A DNA stretch of 64,000 nucleotides from Dermatophagoides farinae (taxonomy: Eukaryota; Arthropoda; Arachnida; Sarcoptiformes; Pyroglyphidae): positions 5,247,501 to 5,311,500 of the forward strand of contig NC_134681.1 of NCBI RefSeq assembly GCF_024713945.1. Direction: 5' to 3'. Under the pieces are notes generated by a model that was given only the letters and a program-made list of their open reading frames with translations, had not been told where the DNA came from and made no database searches. The first letter of the stretch is position 1, and the number at the start of each line of letters is the position of its first letter. Both the position numbers and the translations under genes were made by a program. Shown here in pieces: positions 1-10,144 of this stretch.

Positions 1-139
1 AGTGGACAACTGAATAATAACTGTAAAACAAAAGTGGGTGAGTCCAGAATTGTGAACGAGGCGCGGGTGGATTTTCTACGACAATCGAATGGCCATAACC
101 CAGCAAGCTCATTTACTATCAAAAATCAACCACACAACG

Positions 140-1059
140 ATGGATGCTCTATTCATGCCATTTATTGGATATTTTCATATCCAAATACTAAGCATTGTAA
201 TGTTTTTGATAATATCTAGTGAATGGTTACTGTGCCATAGTGTCCAGTTGATTGGAATCGAATCCAGAATGGCCACTGAACCTTCAGAAATAACGGCTGT
301 TGTCATCACCTATTGTCCACTGATTGAAATTGATTACAATTATGAAGCCAACGTAAATCTAACACGTTCCCGCAATTATTATGAATGTCCAGGCAGTCAA
401 GGACCAATGTACACTCAATGTTGTGAATATAACCGTTGTTGTTTGCCATCTATCTACACTCGACTTGACCAGAAGTGAGCATATCCACTTTCTATTTATG
501 TATAAATTAACAAGCTAATCGTTTGATTGATTCAATCAACCCAGTGTTTACTACTATGCAGCGTTGATCAGTTTGCTCGGCTTTGCATTATTGATTATCA
601 TTATATGTTCTTGCTGTACATTACGAAGATGTTTGAAATGCCATAACAAACAGGACCTTCATCTACGAGGTAAGTTACTCTCGTTTTTTTTTATTCTAAT
701 CTTAATCGAATTCATTTATTATTGTTGCAGAAAACAAATTGTTCGAAATGTCTCACCAACAACAACCGAACCACGTTGGTCATCATACATCACAACAGAC
801 ATTTGGACCGGAAAGTAAATCAAACCATCATCGAATGGACGATGAATGGTTGCCAGTCATGGATCAGGTGGACGATTCGCCATTAGCACATTATTACAGC
901 AACCCGAATCCAAATGTCGCAAGAGATGATCATAACTATGTTGAGGGTGGGATAGATGGTGGTAGCTGTTTACCTATGCCATCCATACTAATTAATCCAT
1001 TGGCAGACCATCGACCACAAAATTGGCAGGCCCAATTCTTGTTTGAAGGTATGGTCTAA
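140..1059 (+). CDS. Small Cys-rich single-pass membrane protein, VOPP1/WBP1/Shisa-like
   Basis: Three exons, 140-474, 545-669 and 731-1059, join in phase to give 262 residues. A hydrophobic leader (about residues 1-34) is followed by a short ectodomain with Cys pairs at 94-95 and 100-101, placed about 12 residues before a transmembrane segment (about 115-137). A cluster of Cys and basic residues follows, then a Gln/His/Asn-rich tail of about 110 residues. The layout of paired cysteines beside a single membrane span and a polar tail is typical of the VOPP1/WBP1 and Shisa families, which act as endosomal or ER adaptors. The PPxY motifs usual in WBP1/VOPP1 tails are absent. I chose the ATG at 140 because it starts the hydrophobic leader; an upstream in-frame ATG at 89 would add 17 residues. 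The family assignment is tentative; the gene structure is firmer. Confidence 0.6.
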
Positions 1060-1175
1060 GCCTTTTCTGACCAACTTTCTCATATCATAAACATCATGGA
1101 AACGATCAACTCCGGAACAAAAAAATTTGTACAACTCTTCTATTACTTGATTTGATTTGTGTTTGAATATTATTT

Positions 1176-1181
1176 AATAAA
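1176..1181 (+). promoter_or_regulatory. Poly(A) signal AATAAA for the membrane protein gene
   Basis: AATAAA lies 117 bases after the stop codon at 1059 and is followed by T-rich sequence, as expected for a cleavage region. Confidence 0.6.
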
Positions 1182-1490
1182 TGTGTTCAATGTGAACACT
1201 GTTTTTTTTCATTTATTCCTTGGTTTAGGCAGAATAGAAGATTTTTAAAAATCATGTCACTGAAAAAGGAACAACAGTATGTTGGCGTAGCTTGTATGTA
1301 TTTTTGTGATAGAAACCCAGTTGTAGTTGGCCAAGGCAGTAGGTGGTATATTTCCTCGCAACAGGAAGCCAGTCTGACATTTTATTAATATGGTATGGGT
1401 GTGTGTATGTGCGATGTTCACTGATTACTAGGTATCGTTGGCTGACTCTAGATGCTGGATCGTTTTTATTTTTGAATGGAGTAAAAGCAT

Positions 1491-2695
1491 TTACATGTGT
1501 CGGGTGTTGCCAAAGTTGAGACCGCTAGCATTTGCGCCTTTGTTTGTACCGTATTGTAAATTGATAACACCTTCACCAGCACGTAATTGTTCTTCCGTGA
1601 AATTACGTTTGTTTTCATCGGCTGGTTTCGGTCCCAAGAACGGACCTGGCCATTCCGGATGCAAATAACACTATATATACAATAAGATGATAAAATAAGA
1701 ATGGGATAATCATGATGGCTAGAATATACTTACAGTTCGGCCCAAAGCCATAATGCATTGAGTCACTTGGGGTATGTTTCGTCGTTCATACAAATCGACT
1801 GTTTGAAAGCAATCGATATCTGGTACACCGTACTCCTTGATTGCCTTTTGGAACTTGTTAATGTTTTCCATCATTTTGAATTGTCCCCCCGAGGTGTTGA
1901 TTTTGGGGATGGCACCTGGTTTCAATTTGTTCATCAATCTGTTAATCAAATGATTAGTCAATTAGGAAACAGTCAGTCTTAATAATTGTTGCTTACCTGC
2001 ATAAAATGGTTCCATCTCGAAGAACTTCTTCAAATGGGCCCGATGGCAATCGTTCACCAAGGACAGCTTCGATCCATCCCAACACTTCAGCTTCAAGCTG
2101 AGGATCACGTTTACCAGCAATCTATGTGTATGGAAAAACAAGGAAACGGTAAGACCGTATGCTCTAGTAATGATTGGGCACTCCTCAATGCATTTATTCT
2201 AATGTGCAATCAACACTAAAGTTACTAAGTCGATTCAAGTTATTTTGGGATCGAGCCAACTGCCAAAATCGAGTCGTAGTCGATTCTGGTGAATTTAAAC
2301 CGCTCGAATCGAATCAAATCTAGACTTGGCATCGTATTCTTTTTTTCCTCACATTCAACAGAACCAACCAAGCCAAACCGACTATTGAAAGCTTCATGCA
2401 CAATGCCCAGCTAGGTCGAACTATTCTATAATAATAATAATGCTTTCAGTTTGACTAAACAAATCAATTAAAATCGGGACAAGATCGAAACTGCTTGTTC
2501 GATTTGAATTGATCGAATTCAAACTGACGTTTCTAGCTACGATTTACATACATCTATAGACCTAGGGACGATGGCAAAAAAACCACTTTCAATCATTCGG
2601 TAAGACTGGCACAGTTTATTGGATGAACAGGAAGTTGAACTTACTTTGTTAGCTACTTGGGCACTGAGGCCATATGATGGACCACGTGATGCCAT
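1491..2695 (-). CDS. Mp20: Transgelin / muscle protein 20 (calponin family)
   Basis: Four exons on the minus strand, 2645-2695, 1997-2121, 1734-1938 and 1491-1670, join in phase to give 186 residues, the usual length for Mp20/transgelin. A calponin-homology domain fills most of the protein: a GWIEAVLGE-type helix, an LRDGTILCRLMNKLKPG motif, and a DLYERRNIPQVTQCIMALGR motif. A single C-terminal calponin repeat contains LQYGTNKGANASG. The family binds and bundles actin in muscle and is abundant in arthropod muscle. The first exon encodes only 17 residues and is separated by a 523-bp intron, long for this window. The start ATG at 2695 is the only one in frame before the donor. Paralogues are common in arthropods, so the symbol is by similarity. 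Confidence 0.92.
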
Positions 2696-4848
2696 TATGA
2701 GTTGATTTGAATATTATAAGAATTTAGTTCACGAACGAATATAAATGATGGATGAATAGTGGAGTTTGGTTACGATGTTCGACGCGATTCGATTGCTGTA
2801 CGACTCGATGCTAACACGATACGATCGTTTGTGAATCTGGGCAAAAATTACGACGCCTGTTTTATAGTCGGCCAGAGCAAAGTCGAGGCCTGTACCGTTA
2901 TTGATGGCCGGGTGTGTGCGTTGTATTCATCAACCAAAAACAAGTGCCTCGCCTGATGTAATACAGTAAATAGCAACAGGCTTGCAATTGCATCCGATTG
3001 GCATCATCCACCCATCGGCCATGGTGGCAGTGTCGGCCAATGACGCCATCATGGAAGATTCTTTTTTACCAGAATGACTTAATTCTTAATTCTGCTGCCA
3101 ACTCCTATTCATCCATCTATGTAAGCAATGATGATTACCACACTCGACAATGGTGGAGACAATGAGTGTGCTTGGCAAGAGTGGTTCCAACTTGTCATCC
3201 TATCCAATCAAATCAGCATATAGAGAATAACCGAATATTCATATGCATGTACGCCCTCCAGTTACATTTTTAGAACGGGTGCAGTTTCCATTCTCGTTGT
3301 GTTACGGTGATAAATTGATTATTAGACAGCTAAACGAGCAAAATAACTCGATACTAGCAGTGAAAAACAAACGGACGGGACACACCGACTATGGTGGTAA
3401 ACAGCCAACAAATTCGACATTCCAAACTTCATGCCAGATTATTACTAGAAATGGATGAAATTGCCACCAACGCATCATAATATTAATGCAATATAGTCTG
3501 GCCAAAAACCAACAAGCCAGTTAATTACAACAAATTCCCAAACGCCAAATCATACATCACCACACACACACACACGCCTGACACTCCCCACCAAAGAATC
3601 CAACGAAGACATTTGATTGCAATATGGTTGATGATGGCCAAACATTTTTGCCAAATAATACCTAATGATGATGATAACTAAATTACATTACTATCAATAA
3701 ATTGCTAATAAAACCATTTAGACGGTCAGATGGCAAGATTTCGCAGTTATTATGCTCAAGTATATGAATCGTTTTATTTTCTTCAATAAGATATATTCAA
3801 CGCCAATCAATACCATGAAAAAAATTGATTATCCAATCGAAACGGCATCTCGATTCTGACATTCAAAAAGATTGGTTTATAGTCATCAGACATGCATAGT
3901 TTGATTCTTCATCCCACTAGGAAGTACTTCAAGGTCGAAGGCATTTGGACATTGGAATTCCTGTACTATGGTTTGACATTGTGGGTTTGTTTCTACTTGA
4001 TTGACAGGCTATCATACTATCATAGGAAAGAAATGAAACCATTGTTGATCGATCAAGTGCTGACAGCCGTCATGACAATGATGAATGCTGAATCGATGCC
4101 AGTCGAATTGGCATAGTTCGCCAAAAAAAAAACTTGTCCATTTTAAATGATATTATCATGAGCTTGTACTGAATATTCTCATGGGTTTTTTTTGGTTTGG
4201 TTGGGTTGTTGAATGTCGGTGTGTGTGTGTGTGATCGACAGTTCGGATAGTGATTATAATGATTTCTAAAAATAGTGTCGCCAATTCGTCGTTCATGGTG
4301 GAGACTATGTTTTCAAACAACGACAACATCACAATTTCGTGTGTGTGTGTGTGTGTGTTGCATAGATATCAGAAATTACGCTCGTTTCATGCAAATAGTT
4401 TACTTTTAAAGGAATTTGTTGGCTGGCACGAATGGAATGTTTCTTTAGCAAGTCATTTTCGATGACGGTAATCATCACTACAGATAGTGTAATAACCATT
4501 AGTTCTCATCAGTCATGATTGCATTAGTAGCTGACATTTACACGTTTAATCAAAAGTACAATCATGTCAATCTGGGATTTTTTTATAGTCCATTCCATGT
4601 TTAAAAGGTTTGATCTGTACAAAAATCAAAACCAGGAACAGAGAAAAAACCAAATGGAACCTAATGTAAATTTATGGTGAAAGAATCGAATTTTTACATA
4701 TTTCGAAATTGAAAACATGACAAATGCATTGATAGCATAGATCACAATGAATTCCAAGAATTAAATAACAACAATATCCACAAAGAATAATCTAGTAATC
4801 AAATGATGATGACAAATTCAGGTATTTTTTTTACAAAGCCATTTAATC
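2696..4848. other. Intergenic DNA, no supported gene
   Basis: About 2.2 kb between transgelin and TMA7. Short open frames here have no recognisable domain and no consistent splice partners. Visible features are a CA run near 3562-3575, a GT run near 4217-4231 and a longer GT run near 4339-4357. Confidence 0.6.
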
Positions 4849-4854
4849 TTTATT
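4849..4854 (-). promoter_or_regulatory. Poly(A) signal AATAAA for TMA7 (minus strand)
   Basis: TTTATT on the plus strand, that is AATAAA on the minus strand, about 50 bases after the TMA7 stop codon. Confidence 0.55.
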
Positions 4855-4905
4855 TAAACGATCATTGAAAATGGAAATAATTTACTGTGTCAAAATGAAT
4901 GAAAA

Positions 4906-5164
<259 letters not shown>

Positions 5165-5634
5165 GTTTATTGATTGAATGAATATGAATTCTGGTAAAGT
5201 TAAAATAATATTCTTTAATAGACTTGTAGGCTAAACTACTGAAAGGATCAAACATTAATAATAAATAAAACAATATAATTCGCTCACCACGTTGGTTCTA
5301 TGTTGAAAGTGTGCTGTTGAAAGAGAGAAAACGAAAAAACTATAGTGAGTGATGATAGCCAAAATCTATTCATAAAGAACGTTGCTGGGGGAGTAATGAG
5401 GCAACTGGTTCACTGCTTTGTTGGTTGTTATAAATGCCGAATGGCCACATCGGCGTCACAAACAATTTAACTTTTAGTTTTGAGTTTATTGCCCGTCAAC
5501 AAAACTATTGATTTGCATAATAGTCAACAGATATGATAATGGCGATATTCTGATGTTTAGCATTGTATTCCTTAATTCACACATCCACACTCACATATCG
5601 ATGCTCAAATCGATCGGTTGAATATCGAGCCAGG
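5165..5634. promoter_or_regulatory. Divergent promoter region between TMA7 and Unc-76
   Basis: The 470 bases between the two divergent start codons contain no coding exon. They must hold both 5' ends, so this is a likely shared promoter region (inference). Confidence 0.45.
5429..5435 (+). promoter_or_regulatory. Possible TATA box for Unc-76
   Basis: TATAAAT lies 200 bases before the Unc-76 start codon in the divergent intergenic region. Its spacing fits a 5' leader of about 170 bases. No transcript evidence is available. Confidence 0.3.
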
Positions 5635-7370
5635 ATGGAATTTCATCACTATCAAATCTCAAATGACGATGATGGTGATGGTGACTTTGGTGATTTCCAA
5701 ACTTGTGAAACTCCACAACAAACTACTACGAATTTTAAAGAACCAGCTCACATGATAGCCAATGTTTTCGAATTTCCATGGTTCGAATTTCAAGCTTTTC
5801 GTCAACAATTTGAGCAGCAATTGATCCAGATATTTGAAAGTAAGTCATGTACATCACCATCTCAAGACTTTGCAACGACAATCCAATCACAAGAGGATAT
5901 TATCAACCACTGTCCGTAAGTATTCATCTCTATTTTATTATCATGATCACTAATGGTCATTTTGTTGTCACTAATAGCATCTGGCTACATCTAACAACCA
6001 ATTTCCGTAATCGAGCAGCGTTGAATTTCGGTCAAAGTTACACATTCAAACGATACCTGCAATCACTCAAGTTGGAACAAACCGCTAATCGAGGAAGCCG
6101 CAATTTCAGTACGGATAATGAAGATCTTCCTGCTAATACTCGAAAACGGAATACTGCCAGTGATGAAGAGGACATCGCTAATGATCTTGACATGCATTCT
6201 TTAATCATCAGTTCGTTTGGTGGTGCCGATCAGCAGCCAGCATCGTCAGAAAATAGCAAACCATCGAAACAAGAATCATCAGCCACTTTAGTTATCGATG
6301 CCGATCAAGTAATTAAAGAGATCGAGTCCCTGTATGCATCCAATCAATCGACACCCAGCAAACGATATTCTAGTAATGGTGGTCAAACCAAACAACGACA
6401 ATTAAATAAGACCGATCCTTTACTGTCACTCGATGCAGCCACATTATTAGACGTAGCATTGCGAAACTGGGAATCCAACAACAATCGCTTGTCTGCCGAT
6501 GATTATGGCGTGAATCTTGAGACGTTCGAATATTGTCATGATGATCAGGAATTTCATTCTTTGCCAGCCAACCTGAACAGTGATATGCTTGACCAAATGG
6601 TAGTGTCAAGTCCGGTTTTAACGGCAACAGCTGACTATAGTCATGATAATTCATCCATGAAAAAAATAACCACATCCACTGGAGAAAATCAACCCGAACT
6701 TGTAGAAAAGCTAAATCAATTGACGATAATTCAGCTGAATGAGCTTTACATGGAGTTGGAACAAATCATCCAGATCCGTTCTGAAGTTCTCATCCAAGAG
6801 TTGGCCTTACGTGATGAACTCGAATACGAAAAAGAGCAAAAAAACCAGTTCATATCGCTGTTACTTAGCGTTCAGAACAAACGTCGTCATTACATGACCG
6901 CGATGGACAGGAAAACAACTGGTCATCACCATCATCATAATCATAGTAAAAGAATAACCGCTGCTCACAATGGCCGTTTGGTTCGCCAAAATTCCAACGA
7001 TTCTATACGGGCGACTACTAGTCGTTACAACCCAAAAACTGGATTGCCTAATGCAAATTCCAGCTGGCTGCCTGCTGTCGTAGATTTGTCATCGTTGGGT
7101 AACAGCATTAAGCAATCAATTTTACCATCAAATTCTTCGAAATCGAGTCCTGTTTACCTGACCACGGTCATACCATACACCAGTTCGATGATTCCGATCG
7201 ATTCGTCAACGTTAGATATTCTGATCAAACGTAAGTGACATTAACCATTTTATTACAAAATAAGTCCAACATTAATTATCATTATTTTAGTACTTAAGGC
7301 GCTGAACGAAGATAGTCCGACTGTGCCGGCATTATTGACTGATTACATACTCAAGAAAATCTGTCCATGA
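5635..7370 (+). CDS. Unc-76: FEZ family kinesin adaptor (Unc-76 / FEZ1/2)
   Basis: Three exons, 5635-5915, 5978-7230 and 7291-7370, give 537 residues. The acidic N-terminus, a SQEDIIN...W segment and the C-terminal block LRDELEYEKEQKNQFISLL match the FEZ family. The end, YLTTVIPY followed by LLTDYILK, matches it too. FEZ/Unc-76 proteins link kinesin-1 to vesicular cargo and are needed for axonal transport and axon bundling. A coiled coil runs from about residue 355 to 410. A poly-His stretch follows it, and the middle of the protein is a long Ser/Asn-rich region without family similarity. The donor at 5916 is preferred over a closer GT at 5840 because it keeps the conserved SQEDI segment. AATAAA occurs at 7468-7473. 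Confidence 0.93.
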
Positions 7371-7467
7371 TTATCGCCACAACGAACAATGGCATATCAT
7401 TTCTCATTTGAATTATACAGAATTTTGTTTATAATCTATCTATATCTATCTATTTCATTATTATCTT

Positions 7468-7473
7468 AATAAA
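7468..7473 (+). promoter_or_regulatory. Poly(A) signal AATAAA for Unc-76
   Basis: AATAAA lies 98 bases after the Unc-76 stop and just 6 bases from the opposing poly(A) signal of the MLH3-like gene, so the two convergent transcripts must overlap. Confidence 0.6.
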
Positions 7474-7478
7474 TTACA

Positions 7479-7484
7479 TTTATT
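7479..7484 (-). promoter_or_regulatory. Poly(A) signal overlapping the MLH3-like stop codon
   Basis: On the minus strand the stop codon and signal read TGAATAAA: the last base of TGA is the first base of AATAAA. Confidence 0.6.
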
Positions 7485-8293
7485 CATTTGATAAATTGTT
7501 TTTTTATTTGATCGTTTTTTGTTTCGATTATTGTGTCGATTTTCGGCTGAAAATGTCGTTTCCATGCCTCATTCATAAGATGGTTGTGTTGGTCATTATT
7601 GATATGATTAATGTACAGTAATGGTTTGACCAGTACTCGACCATGTGCGCAACGAAAACTGGATCGACATGTTGTCAACGCTCGGATCATTTCATCACAT
7701 TCATAGCGACTCAATGGTTCATTGAATCGAATGGCACCACGGCATGCTTGAGTTCGAATTTGTTCCACCAAGAATGGCGTCATGTGACCAGTAGAACTTT
7801 GAGAATTGCTCTGCTGTTGACTGTCAAAATATCGAAGTGCGTCGATTAGAAAATCCTGAAACAAACCTGGATAATGAAAGTTGCGTCCAAAACAGACAGG
7901 AACATTGGTTATGATGACGGTCGAATCGGTTGGTCTGACAGTCATTTGTGTGTTTAGTTGTCGTTGGAATTTGTTCAATATCTCATCGGTGAGTTGTTGG
8001 CTGAGTTGTTCTGGTATGCTGATTTCATATGGCGGTTTTACCGGTTGACCACTCAAATAACCTTGGTCAAACGATGCTGTCAGTATTCGTTCGTATCGGA
8101 TTCTTTCATGTACGGCATGTTGATCGAATGTGAGCAATAATCGCTGTTGCGTGAGTAAGCACATGATGACCTGATTGTTGGCCTGTCCGATGATGCGAAC
8201 GTTATCAGGTCGAAAAATTCTTTTGTCCAAACAAGTGGATCTTTTGATCCGAAATTGATCGTTAAGTCGGTATTTGGAACTTTGTTTGTCCAT
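7484..8293 (-). CDS. MLH3: MLH3-like MutL C-terminal endonuclease domain protein
   Basis: A single exon encodes 269 residues that match only the C-terminal dimerisation/endonuclease domain of MLH3. The metal-binding motif DQHA-x2-E-x4-E is complete at residues 57-68, the ACR motif is at 183-185 and the CxHGR motif at 215-219 (CAHGR). MLH3 pairs with MLH1 and nicks DNA in meiotic crossover and mismatch repair. The N-terminal GHKL ATPase and transducer domains (about 330 residues in MutL proteins) are missing. Upstream there are only about 370 bases before the next gene, and I see no ATPase motifs in them. A TAG acceptor-like site lies immediately before the start, so a short leader exon is possible. 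The gene is either a domain-only derivative or the 3' part of a split gene. The poly(A) signal overlaps the stop. Confidence 0.85.
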   Translation of the reverse strand: MDKQSSKYRLNDQFRIKRSTCLDKRIFRPDNVRIIGQANNQVIMCLLTQQRLLLTFDQHAVHERIRYERILTASFDQGYLSGQPVKPPYEISIPEQLSQQLTDEILNKFQRQLNTQMTVRPTDSTVIITNVPVCFGRNFHYPGLFQDFLIDALRYFDSQQQSNSQSSTGHMTPFLVEQIRTQACRGAIRFNEPLSRYECDEMIRALTTCRSSFRCAHGRVLVKPLLYINHINNDQHNHLMNEAWKRHFQPKIDTIIETKNDQIKKQFIK

Positions 8294-8665
8294 TCCTAAA
8301 TGATTGAAGCGTTCTATTCTATAGCCACTTTAGTGGTCGTTTTGTATTGAAACAGACACACACACATACACACACACAGGAAGACAATGCACACTTGGAA
8401 TGAATTTAATATCAGCGTTTGGACACAAACAGCCAACTATAACAAGAAAAAAATTGCCAACCATTGTAATCACCGTGTGGGCATGGATGTATCTGAGAAG
8501 TGTATGTGTTTTACAACGACCTAAACTTCAAGCGTGTATGAGAGAGTGATAGATTCAGTGGTTGTGTTTTTTTTTTTGGTGAATGTGTCATCCACGATGA
8601 TAACCAGAGTGAATGTGTTTAGTATGAATAATTCTGAATAGTATTTAGTATATGCTGGCCCTTAC
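8294..8665. other. Gap between MLH3-like gene and 4-TM gene
   Basis: The region contains CA-rich sequence (8353-8380) and T-runs. A minus-strand open stretch of 40 codons (about 8326-8440) preceded by a plausible acceptor could be the last exon of the neighbouring membrane protein, but it is dominated by a GT repeat and I do not call it. Confidence 0.4.
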
Positions 8666-9387
8666 CCTAGCCACATATTCATCCTGGATTGCTTCCTCAC
8701 GAGCATCGCCACAAAGAACCATAGTAGAGATTAAAAACATTAAACAGGCAAGGGCATCGATACCGGCCACGGCCAAGATATGCAAATCATTCTCAACGTA
8801 AGCGTTTATTGGTGCATTTTTTCCGGCGTTTGTCTTGCTGCTTTGTAGATATACTTGTTTGTCTTCAGTACGTACGATACCAGGCGGTGGTTCCAGATGG
8901 CAAGGCTTGTAGAAAACAACGTACGAGCTGTAGCAGGCCAATATGGTCAGGCCACTTAATGTTATGATGAGCTAAAAAAAATCATTCAATTATTGGATTC
9001 GTTTATTAACGATTCTGAAGAAATTCTCACCAACAAATGGAAGCCAAAACGAAGATCTTCTTGTGATGGGGCAATGTTGATGAATGCGACCAAAAATATG
9101 ATGACGTCAATCGATACTAATGAAATGTGATAGATCTGGACATCGTCATAGTGCTCTTCTATGTAGTCTACCTGCAGACTTTGATTTGATACCATCGATG
9201 ACCAGAGCTCGTCGGCAATGGGCACAAAGTTGCATTCTTTCTGTTTGTTTAACAGCAACATAAACGATCCTGCAACAAGAAACTGTCTCCATAAAATTCA
9301 TTAGCTCTTTGAATAATGATTTATCAGTCATTTTAAACAAAAACTTACGGCAGACAAAAACGTAATGAAACGGTGCAAACAATGGTG
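8666..9387 (-). CDS. Uncharacterised multi-pass membrane protein (partial model)
   Basis: Three exons are visible: about 9349-9387 (5' boundary uncertain), 9031-9269 and 8666-8971. They join in phase and encode about 190 residues. At least three hydrophobic segments can be seen: one in HISLVSIDVIIFLVAF, one in LLLIITLSGLTILACY across the second junction, and one near ILAVAGIDALACLMFLIS. A first segment probably lies in the 9349-9387 exon. A hydrophilic loop with Cys, Pro and Lys sits between the last two. I do not recognise the family; the topology suggests a tetraspan protein. The beginning is unresolved because the frame that fits the junction hits a stop just upstream of 9387 with no ATG. 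The ATG at 9408 is in another frame. A donor at 8665 implies one further exon. Treat both ends as incomplete. Confidence 0.5.
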
Positions 9388-9408
9388 CTTAGGGAAACTG
9401 GAGGGCAT

Positions 9409-10144
9409 GGTGATGATCTCTTTTGGGCACCCAATAACACACTAATAACAATTTGAGCAATCAATAACTTTATCGATCGATTTGATTCGTTGTTTGAAAG
9501 ACAGATGTCCAATGAATGGATCGATCGATCGATCTAATTGTCTAATCGCTAATGACTTGATTAAACTAAGCTCTCACTGGTTCCGATTCTTTGTAAAGAT
9601 GAAATCGCTCTCTGAGCTCAGGTTCATGCTGGCTTTCAACAATAATGACAACGGAAATTAGCGATTTAGATCACACAGATCGAATTATATTAGGATTTGG
9701 TAAAATTTTAATCTATTCTGATCGTTTTTATTGCTATTGCAGTGTTTGTGTGGAGGACAATTCTGATGCTCGATATCGCTCAGGAAAAAGAAAGAGTCTG
9801 CCCATAACGGCAATGCTGCTTTCAAGTGCCAATTGAAAATTCAGAATCAGTTTCATCTTTGGGAGGATGCTCAGTATGAATTACATCCATTAAAGGCATC
9901 GGTATTCTGTCGACAACAACAACAACAATAAAAATATAGTGTTCAAGGGCGCTATATAGGCCGGATGCTAAATCCATGGCTGTTAGCTTAATGTTGACTA
10001 TCCACATAGCACAGACAGACAGGTCGAAATAACTATTTAGTATTTATTTAGATTAAAACCAATCAATCATCAATCAATGAGACAATGTGGACAACTATAC
10101 TATAGTGGACAACTAATCTAAATTCATTCGATTTATAGTGAGGA
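9409..10144. other. Intergenic DNA, no supported gene
   Basis: The region holds GATCGATC runs near 9468-9536 and short frames without recognisable similarity. It probably includes the 5' end of the 4-TM gene and the 3' UTR of the ABCG gene. Confidence 0.5.

Noticed and set aside
3892-4116. 74-residue open frame with a hydrophobic centre
   Set aside because: No splice sites in phase, no recognisable similarity, and it lies in a long intergenic stretch where chance frames of this size are expected.
5840-5841. Earlier splice donor in Unc-76 exon 1
   Set aside because: Using it would remove the conserved SQEDI segment; the donor at 5916 keeps the family match and the phase.
9146-9382. Alternative frame through the 4-TM middle exon (Cys/Arg-rich)
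   Set aside because: The other frame carries hydrophobic helices and joins correctly to the next exon; this one ends mid-exon.
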